From Promethearchaeota archaeon (GTDB lineage: Archaea > Asgardarchaeota > Lokiarchaeia > Sigyniarchaeales > SOKP01): DNA of 6,404 bases. Positions 1 to 5,856 of the stretch are shown one piece after another. The translations under genes were made by a program, and so were the position numbers. The stretch's first letter is position 1. Each line of letters opens with the position of its first letter. The stretch is taken from NCBI GenBank assembly GCA_030606095.1, contig JAUWHC010000167.1:1-6404 (forward strand), in the 5' to 3' direction. The notes below the pieces were generated by a model. That model saw only the letters and a program-made list of their open reading frames with translations. It had not been told where the DNA came from and did no database searches.

Positions 1-1119
1 TTGAGCATTAAGAGCAGATCTCATAAGAAACTCAATTCCTTTATAAATTAAGTTAGGACTCCATGCCCCTCGAATAGGATTAGCCCACCATGTACTATCC
101 GAACAAATTCCTTTATCATAAAACCATCTAGCTGTGTTATAATAATTTTCTACTTCCCAATCTTGAGTTAAATCTAGGTTTTCTAACAAGGTCATTAAAT
201 TATTTAAGCTTCTCATTATCTTCCAATATAACTTATGGATGCTATTATCAGGATGGTCCCACAATGGGAACGGGATGTTTGCCTTTATATCCTCATGAGT
301 AGTGCTCCAGCTTGAATCTCGTGGAGTTATTTTATTTTTATGAATCGGAAAATATCTATCTAAATCGGATATAAATACAATCTTAATTTCTTTCTGAGAG
401 TTAATAAGTTCAAAAACTTTACTCAAAAAAATTCTTTCATATTTCTTTATATGATGACCAAATGTCTCAGAATCCATCGCAGTGATAACATATTTGTCTT
501 TATCCTTAGTTCCTTTTTTGGCTTTAAAAATATCATTTAAATCTTTGACGAATTCTTTTGCATTAATATTATTAAACGAAATTTTGTTACTTAAAATATC
601 GTCTCTAAAAAAAAGCTGTAATCCATTTGGAGAACAATATATGTAATCATAGGGCCATTTTACTGGACAAGCTATTCCGCTCATTATTACCCATTTATAG
701 CCTAACTGTCGAATGAATTTGGCAACTTTAGAGTTAATAGACATTTCGGGTGGAAAAAAACCCTTTCTCTCCCATTTTTGAAATTCCAACCTATTTATCT
801 CCTCATTTAATCGAATTTGGTTTTGAGCTTCCTTTTCTGGTATTAAGGGAAGAATAGGATGAAATTTTGCGGTTCCAAGAATTTCAATTTTGTTATCAGA
901 AACTAAGTTTTTTAATAACTCCAGTGTATCCTCTAAATCAAATTCATGGAACATTTCAATAAGATTACTATTTATGTTTAGACTGATTTTGATATTTTCA
1001 TGCTCTTCTAACATAGAAAATAGAGGTTTATAACACTCTTTATTAATTTTTCGCAAAACTCCAACATCCTGGTATGGAGGTTGGTAAGCATGAAGCATTG
1101 GCGCCCAATAAATCGTCAT
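1..1119 (-). CDS. Glycoside hydrolase family 57 protein (partial, C-terminal end outside window)
   Basis: An uninterrupted frame of 373 codons runs from an ATG at 1119-1117 off the left edge; no stop is reached. GH57 enzymes cleave or transfer alpha-glucans in a retaining reaction. The family's conserved regions appear in order: the N-terminal strand with LHAYQPP (His10), IEILGTAKFHPILPLIP (78-94), the nucleophile region GFFPPEMS with Glu125, the acid/base region MDSETFGHH with Asp216, then DSSWSTTHEDI and IPFPLWDHP (268-290) and a WWANP segment (344-348). Glu125 and Asp216 are 91 residues apart, as are Glu123 and Asp214 of Thermococcus litoralis 4-alpha-glucanotransferase (recalled from the literature), so the active site looks intact. 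No signal peptide is seen, so a cytoplasmic glycogen/maltodextrin role is likely. Amylase, glucanotransferase and branching activities cannot be told apart here. It lies 61 bases downstream of aroB' on the same strand. No clear Shine-Dalgarno sequence precedes the start. Confidence 0.93.
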   Translation of the reverse strand, partial: MTIYWAPMLHAYQPPYQDVGVLRKINKECYKPLFSMLEEHENIKISLNINSNLIEMFHEFDLEDTLELLKNLVSDNKIEILGTAKFHPILPLIPEKEAQNQIRLNEEINRLEFQKWERKGFFPPEMSINSKVAKFIRQLGYKWVIMSGIACPVKWPYDYIYCSPNGLQLFFRDDILSNKISFNNINAKEFVKDLNDIFKAKKGTKDKDKYVITAMDSETFGHHIKKYERIFLSKVFELINSQKEIKIVFISDLDRYFPIHKNKITPRDSSWSTTHEDIKANIPFPLWDHPDNSIHKLYWKIMRSLNNLMTLLENLDLTQDWEVENYYNTARWFYDKGICSDSTWWANPIRGAWSPNLIYKGIEFLMRSALNAQ

Positions 1120-1180
1120 ATTAATCAAAAGGTTTTTGTTTTATTTTATTAAGATATTATAAATTTATTTAATTAAAAGA
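1120..1180 (-). promoter_or_regulatory. Short AT-rich gap with possible TATA box for the GH57 gene
   Basis: This 61-base gap between the aroB' stop and the GH57 start is almost entirely A and T. On the minus strand it contains TTTATAAT at about 1163-1156, roughly 40 bases before the ATG. That would suit an archaeal TATA box serving a short leader. No GGAG-like ribosome site is seen. In DNA this AT-rich such a match is weak evidence, and read-through from aroB' is equally possible. Confidence 0.3.
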
Positions 1181-2284
1181 TTATTTCTCCAAAATTGATT
1201 CTTTTATGGCAGTTCCAAAATGAGTCGCTCCTGGTCCAATATGTACCAAAACCTCGTCACCAATTTTAATAGCAACAACAGATTTAGCTTTACCATCTGG
1301 AGCCACTAACCGAATTGTTTCGGCATTTTGACATATACAACTCAGGGGGATTTTTTTGTTGCCTTCAGAAACTTCCAATTCAAATCTCAACATTGGTCGA
1401 ATCTCTATTTTTACGCGTCCAATAGAAACAATTCGAGCTTCTCCTTTATAATTTACAGCTAAGACTCTCTTTCCACCTTTTAATTCGCTTAGGTAATTTG
1501 TTTGATAAATCATTTCAGGGTCATCGTTAGGAACTAAGATATACGCTGATACATCGCCTGCGTTGACACGAAATGGTCTAGAATTCACAAAAGTTGTTTC
1601 AAATGTTTCAGAATGTATAAGTACAAAACCACGTGCCGTTGAACCAACGAGAAATCCCTCACCGGGTTGCAATAAAGAAGTACTATCTACGCAAACTCTC
1701 TCGCTCTCAGGTATATTTTGTATTTTAGTTATTTTTGCTTTAGCTAATTCAATTTTAATCCCAGGCTGAATCAGTGATTTTAATTGTATGATATCATTGA
1801 CATTTTTTGGAGTAATAAGGATTCCATCGACCCCTATTTCCAATGTTTTTAACATTAATTCAGCCTCTTCAATGTCTTCAACCAAAGCAATTAGATCCGT
1901 ATCGTTAGTATGCATTGCGGCTATAAGGTTTTCAAAAGGTATAACTTTCCAATCTTTTGCCGATACTATTATAAAATCAACTTCATTGGTTTTGGAAAGG
2001 TCTATTACTGCTTTTTCATCGTTTTTTAATTTTAATTCTATAAAAAAACCACAATTTACTCCTAACCTTTTTTCTTTTTTTAGTTCTTCTTTATTGCTAA
2101 AAATTAGATTATTAGCGGGAATCTCAATATTTTTGGTAAAGGTGTTAATTCGTTCAATTTTTTCTAATTCGGAATAAGTTTCTTCAGAGAGCAAGAAATT
2201 GAGGAAATTCATGTTAAAAGCTTCTTGCACCAAATCTTTAAAATTGTCGGTCTTTTTTTCGAAATTTAAAATTATTTTTTTCAT
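1181..2284 (-). CDS. aroB': 3-dehydroquinate synthase II (archaeal AroB')
   Basis: This 367-residue protein is the archaeal-type dehydroquinate synthase. It makes 3-dehydroquinate from 2-amino-3,7-dideoxy-D-threo-hept-6-ulosonate with NAD+, in the archaeal start of the shikimate pathway that replaces bacterial DAHP synthase plus AroB. Family hallmarks are easy to read: EAELMLKTLEIGVDGILI (140-157), VCVDSTSLLQPGEGFLVGST (197-216) followed by ARGFVLIHSET (217-227), PFRVNAGDVSAYILVPN (237-253), YLSELKGGKRVLAV (264-277), QNAETIRLV (319-327), SVVAIKIGDEVLV (335-347) and ATHFGTAIKESI near the end. Length fits the family (about 320-400 residues) and both termini are complete. The usual partner, the aldolase-type ADTH synthase (AroA'), is not next to it. 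A GH57 gene lies downstream and an ESCRT-III gene diverges upstream. The ATG at 2284 has no strong ribosome site before it. Confidence 0.97.
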   Translation of the reverse strand: MKKIILNFEKKTDNFKDLVQEAFNMNFLNFLLSEETYSELEKIERINTFTKNIEIPANNLIFSNKEELKKEKRLGVNCGFFIELKLKNDEKAVIDLSKTNEVDFIIVSAKDWKVIPFENLIAAMHTNDTDLIALVEDIEEAELMLKTLEIGVDGILITPKNVNDIIQLKSLIQPGIKIELAKAKITKIQNIPESERVCVDSTSLLQPGEGFLVGSTARGFVLIHSETFETTFVNSRPFRVNAGDVSAYILVPNDDPEMIYQTNYLSELKGGKRVLAVNYKGEARIVSIGRVKIEIRPMLRFELEVSEGNKKIPLSCICQNAETIRLVAPDGKAKSVVAIKIGDEVLVHIGPGATHFGTAIKESILEK

Positions 2285-2423
2285 TTATTATTGGACTCTA
2301 AAAGATTTATTGATATGAATCATTTTATTAAATTAAATTCTATCAAATTTTTAAGTTAATAATATCATATTAATAATAAAAGAGATACTAATAAAATTAC
2401 TCTAAAAGGAGTTAACAGAAGAA
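2285..2423. promoter_or_regulatory. Divergent promoter region between aroB' and the ESCRT-III gene
   Basis: This 139-base AT-rich gap separates two divergent starts and should hold both promoters. For the plus strand, the TATA-like stretch around 2370-2380 (TTAATAATAAAA) sits about 45-55 bases before the ATG, followed by a leader with a ribosome site. The octamer TTAATAAT occurs twice, at 2356-2363 and 2370-2377, flanking an AATATCATATT inverted repeat, so a small operator is conceivable. For aroB', several AT-rich stretches near 2325-2340 could be TATA boxes, but none stands out. The exact elements are uncertain. Confidence 0.35.
2404..2413 (+). promoter_or_regulatory. Ribosome binding site of the ESCRT-III gene
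   Basis: AAAAGGAGTT lies upstream of the ATG at 2424; its GGAG core (2408-2411) ends 12 bases before the start, a little far but usable. It is the clearest Shine-Dalgarno-like sequence in the window and supports this ATG as the start. The string GAGTTAACA that begins in it recurs on the minus strand in the eL33 leader (5733-5725). Confidence 0.5.
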
Positions 2424-3074
2424 ATGGCATTAAAAAAAAAACTTTTTCCCCGAAAAGCTAAAGAAAAAGATGAATTAATTATTAAAGCTAAAGCACACAT
2501 TAGAAAAATAGCGTTAGCAAATAAGTCTTTCAATAAAAGAGCAGAGATTGCTAGAAAAAACGCTAAAATTGCAATAAAGAGAGGAGAAAGAACTAGAGCT
2601 AAAAATTATTTAATTCAACACAAACAATATCAGTTGAAAGTAGATCGCGCGAACAATATTCGTGCTAAAATAGAGAGATCCCTAGAAGCGGTGGAAGAGG
2701 GTCAAATGATATCAATGACGGGCGATTTAATGGGAGGAATTAGAGATGAATTAAAAGTGGTTGCCACGAAGGCATCTCCTGTAAGAATTGCAGAGATAGC
2801 TGAAGATTCAGAATTATATGTGTCAGAAATAGAAGAGTCTGCCGAAATTCTTGCCGGAGATCCCGAAATAGATTTAGCAATCGACGTAACTGATGAATTA
2901 GACCAACTTGAAACTGAAATGCTTTTAGAACAAGGTGGTCAAATGCCAGAAGTACCTGCCGATGACTTACAATATCTGAGTGAGTTTGACGAGATGGAAG
3001 AAGAGACTGAAATAAAAACGAAAGCTAAATTAGAAGACGAAATCGACAAACTTAGGAAAGAATTAGAAACCTAA
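2424..3074 (+). CDS. ESCRT-III subunit (Snf7/CHMP family, CHMP4-7/CHMP6-like)
   Basis: This 216-residue protein has the layout of ESCRT-III subunits, which polymerise on membranes and drive scission and are remodelled by the Vps4 ATPase. Residues 2-85 form a highly basic helical hairpin. The Snf7 signature is the run from ARKNAKIAIKRGERTRA (43-59) through YLIQHKQYQ (62-70) and VDRANNIRAKIERSLEAVEEG (73-93), matching the eukaryotic pattern of basic residues, then KKxYxxQLxRxxNQIxxLE. Residues from about 122 are strongly acidic, giving the usual charge split that allows autoinhibition. QMPEVPADDL (173-182) resembles the MIM2 Pro motif of CHMP6, and LEDEIDKLR (203-211) fits the MIM1 spacing LxxRLxxLK except that Glu replaces Arg. 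Length is typical. No transmembrane segment is seen. It diverges from aroB' and converges with the zinc-finger/PH-like gene; no vps4, vps25 or EAP30 gene is in view. Assignment to the Vps20/Vps32 type rests on the MPEVP motif and is less sure than the family. Confidence 0.9.
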   Translation: MALKKKLFPRKAKEKDELIIKAKAHIRKIALANKSFNKRAEIARKNAKIAIKRGERTRAKNYLIQHKQYQLKVDRANNIRAKIERSLEAVEEGQMISMTGDLMGGIRDELKVVATKASPVRIAEIAEDSELYVSEIEESAEILAGDPEIDLAIDVTDELDQLETEMLLEQGGQMPEVPADDLQYLSEFDEMEEETEIKTKAKLEDEIDKLRKELET

Positions 3075-3088
3075 TTTATTTATACTTA

Positions 3089-3125
3089 TTCTCTTTGCCA
3101 ATTTTTAATCAATTTTGATTAGTAT
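3089..3125 (+). terminator. Probable T-rich terminator of the ESCRT-III gene
   Basis: The 59-base convergent gap is pyrimidine-rich on the plus strand, with T-runs at 3102-3106 and 3113-3116 shortly after the ESCRT-III stop. Archaeal intrinsic termination needs little more than such U-runs. The inverted repeat TAATCAA (3106-3112) / TTGATTA (3115-3121) spans the second run and could form a short hairpin. The minus strand is A-rich here, so this would not terminate the convergent gene. Confidence 0.4.
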
Positions 3126-3133
3126 TGGAATTC

Positions 3134-5248
3134 TCAGGTAAAATCTCTTTTTCTATCGAATTTTTTGGCATTTCTTCTTAAAAAATCTTCTTCTTGCATC
3201 TCTTCGTCGATCGATTCAATGCTTTTATCAATCGTGTAGAAATCCTTTTGTAAGTTCTTAAAATTTTTAAAGAAATCAATTTCAGAAATATTTCCAGATT
3301 CAAATTTTGATTCTAATGTTTTTAAAGTTTCTTCGAGACTATATTTTTCTTTTTCCAATTCAAACATTTTTTTACGTCTCATTTTATTCATTTTCTTTGA
3401 ATTAGGTCTTGGGAGATCATTCGGTTGATTTGACATATTGCCATTATTAAACAATTCTGAAAGATGATTCCTCGAATATTCGTTATATTGTGGCATTTGT
3501 CTAACTCTTTCATTCAATCGATAATAGGCAGGTTCGTACGATCGTTCATCAAAATTATTTCTATGTAATGGATTAGAAGAAGGGGCGCCAGATCTTTGCA
3601 ATTGTTCTAATTTTCTCATTAGGAAGTTTTTCTCTTCAGCATCAGAAAATTTGTTTTTATATCCGCTGTTAGGCCTTATAGGATCGTAATTCTGTATCCT
3701 ACCGGTCTCGTATAAATTTTGCATAAAGAATTCATTTTGATTGTAATTTGGGGGTATGTCGTGCCTTAATGTGTTGCCGTAATGGTTTAATCCTTCAGGA
3801 GATTGAATTTGGCCAAATCCTTGATTAGAAAATCCTTCATTTTTTTGATAAAGCGATGGATTTCCAGGCACATTTTTATAATTTTGATATTTATTAAATG
3901 GATAACTAAAATTATTTGGGTAGGTGGGCTGATTTTGATTATATGGAGCTTGGAGTGAAATTTGATTCGGTAAATTCCTTAGATTTTGATTAAATAATGG
4001 ATTAGCATTGTGGTGATTAACGTATACATTATTTGAATTAATATTATTGTATTGACATTTTATACTAAAGAAAGAATTTATTGTTTCCTCAATATAATTG
4101 GTCAAATCGCTCAAATCGACATCAATATCGTAAAGTTTTTTCGCTGCTACCTTATCAAACACATTAGTTTCATCAAAACTTCTGGCTAGTAGAATATAAT
4201 CTAATACTCGCGAAAATGAATTTGAAGGAAGTGTGAATTCATATCGACCATAAGGAAATTCTATATAAAGTTTTTTGAACAGCTTACCTTTTATTTTAAC
4301 GCTAGTTAAATCTTTAACCGGTGCTTTAAAAATGCCTTCTTGCTTTCTTTTCAATCTTCCATATTCATGAACAAACGATAAGTCAAAATTAGTAATAAAC
4401 AGAATACCTTTATCTTTTTTATATTTATCTTGTGTGTTAAGACCATTAGCTAATTTTGCATATATCGCATAAACAGGTTTTTCATCATCTGCTAAATTAA
4501 GAAATTTAATATAATTTTTGAAATAAAATGTGATTTTGTCTATGAAAATAAGATTCTTCAATATGTTATCTATGCTAGTATTTATTGTTTTTACATTACT
4601 CTTAATAAAATCAGTTATAGAATTATAGCTTCTATTTAAATTTTCTAGAATATCTTCAATAATTCTTATATTAGAATTCTGTTGAGTGTAAATATTGAAA
4701 AAATATTCTTTATTTATGGATAAATGTTGGATAAAATTATGTATTTTTTCAAGAAGAGTTTCTTTTGCGTATATAAATAATTTAAAGAGCGATAAGAGGT
4801 CAGATTCCATTTTAGGATAATGATAACACCTTATAGGAGGCGCTCTTGCATCTAATACTTTCTGTCTTATCATATAAAGGGAATTTACTATATCCCTAAA
4901 TGGTTCAATAAAGGAGCGTGCATTTTTAATTAATTCTAAAAATTGTTTTTCTAAATCTTCCTTCTTTTCGTAGATATTAATAATTTGATGAGAATGACAC
5001 TTGGGACAAGATTTTAAAAGTTGGTTTGTTTTGATTATATTCTCTTTTCCACAATCGTTACAAATCTTTTGCTTACTTGATCCTGAGAGAGCAATATTTT
5101 TTGAATTACAATCTTGGCAAATATAAGAATCGATTTTTTCTTCGTGAAGGCAATCAGAACAACAACTAACGCCACAATTTTCACAATAATACGCTATCTT
5201 CACGTTTCGCTGGCAAAAATGACATATTTGGAAGTGTTGCTCCGACAT
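3134..5248 (-). CDS. Multidomain zinc-finger / GRAM-PH-like protein with Asn-rich linker and C-terminal helical segment
   Basis: I do not recognise a named gene for this 704-residue protein. Domains in order: residues 9-47 hold four CxxC pairs (C9/C12, C22/C25, C30/C33, C44/C47), the cross-brace spacing of FYVE and B-box-type fingers; YCENCG before the third pair resembles the FYVE core, but its basic RRHHCR motif is absent. Residues 63-87 form a zinc ribbon (C63/C66, C81/C84). Residues 95-250 are predominantly helical. Residues 256-355 look like a GRAM/PH-type beta domain: GILFITNFDLSFV, IFKAPVKDLTSVKIKG, KKLYIEF and YEFTL, then a closing helix VLDYILLAR. Residues 396-620 are rich in Asn, Gln, Tyr and Pro and probably disordered. 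A basic KKMNKMRRKK patch (618-627) leads into a charged helical segment (628-690). No signal peptide or transmembrane helix is seen. Protein or lipid binding at a membrane is inferred. It converges on the ESCRT-III gene and lies 167 bases downstream of eL33. Confidence 0.85.
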   Translation of the reverse strand: MSEQHFQICHFCQRNVKIAYYCENCGVSCCSDCLHEEKIDSYICQDCNSKNIALSGSSKQKICNDCGKENIIKTNQLLKSCPKCHSHQIINIYEKKEDLEKQFLELIKNARSFIEPFRDIVNSLYMIRQKVLDARAPPIRCYHYPKMESDLLSLFKLFIYAKETLLEKIHNFIQHLSINKEYFFNIYTQQNSNIRIIEDILENLNRSYNSITDFIKSNVKTINTSIDNILKNLIFIDKITFYFKNYIKFLNLADDEKPVYAIYAKLANGLNTQDKYKKDKGILFITNFDLSFVHEYGRLKRKQEGIFKAPVKDLTSVKIKGKLFKKLYIEFPYGRYEFTLPSNSFSRVLDYILLARSFDETNVFDKVAAKKLYDIDVDLSDLTNYIEETINSFFSIKCQYNNINSNNVYVNHHNANPLFNQNLRNLPNQISLQAPYNQNQPTYPNNFSYPFNKYQNYKNVPGNPSLYQKNEGFSNQGFGQIQSPEGLNHYGNTLRHDIPPNYNQNEFFMQNLYETGRIQNYDPIRPNSGYKNKFSDAEEKNFLMRKLEQLQRSGAPSSNPLHRNNFDERSYEPAYYRLNERVRQMPQYNEYSRNHLSELFNNGNMSNQPNDLPRPNSKKMNKMRRKKMFELEKEKYSLEETLKTLESKFESGNISEIDFFKNFKNLQKDFYTIDKSIESIDEEMQEEDFLRRNAKKFDRKRDFT

Positions 5249-5415
5249 ATTTAATTTTAAACCCGACCTAATTAAATTTAAAAAAAAAACTATTTTTAAT
5301 CGCTTTATCAGAAGAATAAGAAATTCTAAAACATAAAAAAAGCTATATTATTCTAGTATCATGTGTAATATTCAGATATAACTAGGAAGAAAAATAATAA
5401 TCGATTGAAAAATAG
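5249..5415 (-). promoter_or_regulatory. Spacer between eL33 and the zinc-finger/PH gene, with leader T-tract
   Basis: This 167-base AT-rich spacer separates two co-oriented genes. On the minus strand it carries a T7 run after ATAGC (5346-5335) and an uninterrupted T10 run (5289-5280) that lies 31 bases before the zinc-finger gene's ATG. TTAGGTCGGG (5272-5263) in the leader is only a weak ribosome-site candidate. The length and T-tracts suggest that the downstream gene has its own promoter rather than sharing the eL33 transcript. No TATA box is distinctive in this composition, and no small gene is seen. Confidence 0.35.
5335..5346 (-). terminator. Probable poly-T terminator downstream of eL33
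   Basis: On the minus strand ATAGC is followed by seven T residues, about 70 bases after the eL33 stop. A similar ATAGC-TA-TTTTT arrangement overlaps the stop codon itself (5419-5408), within the perfect 12-base palindrome AAATAGCTATTT (5410-5421). Two U-run elements in tandem fit archaeal intrinsic termination. This is inferred from sequence pattern only. Confidence 0.4.
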
Positions 5416-5709
5416 CTATTTAATAATTTTAATTTTAGTCCCCAGAGCTTGCCCAGGAACCCCGGCTTTTTTGAAGTGGGCTCTAACCGCTCCACTGTTG
5501 CCATGTGCGCGCGATATGATACCTTTTAATTCTTTTCCCGTAGAACTTACCCAAACTACAGTTCTCCCGCATAGTTTATTAGCCTCTTTTCTAGTCTTAA
5601 CATTTGGAAACACGATTATACAATGTTTAAGGTGTATTGTATGACGCCCTTGCCTATAATTGGATATGACGCCTTCAAGTCCTAATACGTCTAATTTACT
5701 CAAAGCCAT
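5416..5709 (-). CDS. rpl35ae: Large-subunit ribosomal protein eL33 (L35Ae)
   Basis: This complete 97-residue protein belongs to the L35Ae (eL33) family, a component of the large ribosomal subunit in eukaryotes and in only some archaea. The conserved core is plain: GLEGVISNYRQGRHTIHLKH (10-29), the segment GRTVVWVSSTGKELKGIISR (48-67), AHGNSGAVRAHFKK (68-81) and the closing GVPGQALGTKIKI (83-95). Length matches archaeal members (about 85-100 residues). It is small and basic, as expected for an rRNA-binding protein. It stands alone rather than in a ribosomal operon: the zinc-finger/PH gene follows on the same strand after T-rich spacer, and the ceramidase-like gene diverges upstream. The ATG at 5709 is preceded directly by ten T residues, and another ATG lies 14 bases upstream in a different frame. 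The conserved reading frame supports 5709. Confidence 0.97.
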   Translation of the reverse strand: MALSKLDVLGLEGVISNYRQGRHTIHLKHCIIVFPNVKTRKEANKLCGRTVVWVSSTGKELKGIISRAHGNSGAVRAHFKKAGVPGQALGTKIKIIK

Positions 5710-5856
5710 AAAAAAAAAACCATTTGTTAACTCTTTAAATTAATGAATTATTAGAAAAAATACTGAAAAAGATAAAAATTTTTCGTAAAAGTGGTTCTTT
5801 TAATCTAACTTTTTAAAAAGAAAACTTTTTGAGTAAATTACTTTTAATATTATCCA
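5710..5856. promoter_or_regulatory. Divergent promoter region between eL33 and the ceramidase-like gene
   Basis: This 147-base AT-rich gap separates two divergent starts. Towards the ceramidase-like gene it contains the perfect palindrome CTTTTTAAAAAG (5809-5820), about 42 bases before the ATG and a plausible TATA position. The octamer AACTTTTT occurs at 5807-5814 and again at 5823-5830, a spacing of 16 bases, which could be operator half-sites or chance. No ribosome site precedes that ATG, so a leaderless or short-leader transcript is possible. Towards eL33 there is AAAGAGTTAACA (5736-5725, minus strand) followed by an upstream ATG and a T10 run. AAAAATTTTT (5774-5783) is another palindrome. 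Confidence 0.35.

Noticed and set aside
1563..2177. Two plus-strand open frames (1563-1769 and 1788-2177)
   Set aside because: They lie wholly inside the strongly conserved minus-strand dehydroquinate synthase gene, show no family resemblance and have no ribosome site; they are antisense shadows.
2424..3074. CdvB of the crenarchaeal cell-division type
   Set aside because: The Snf7-like pattern and CHMP6-like Pro motif fit Asgard/eukaryotic ESCRT-III better, and no C-terminal winged-helix typical of CdvB is visible.
3106..3121. Inverted repeat as a bidirectional terminator or mobile-element end
   Set aside because: The perfect stem leaves only a 2-base loop (4 if shortened), T-runs occur on the plus strand only, and no transposase or target duplication is present.
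4988..5224. True phosphoinositide-binding FYVE domain
   Set aside because: Cysteine spacing fits, but the WxxD, RRHHCR and RVC motifs that define lipid-binding FYVE domains are absent, so only a FYVE/B-box-like finger can be claimed.
5405..5644. Plus-strand open frame of 79 codons
   Set aside because: It is antisense to the clearly conserved eL33 gene and has no recognisable motif.
5725..5733. GAGTTAACA shared by the eL33 and ESCRT-III leaders as a common regulatory motif
   Set aside because: Only two copies occur, at different distances from their starts, and part of the match is simply a ribosome-site core followed by AT-rich sequence.
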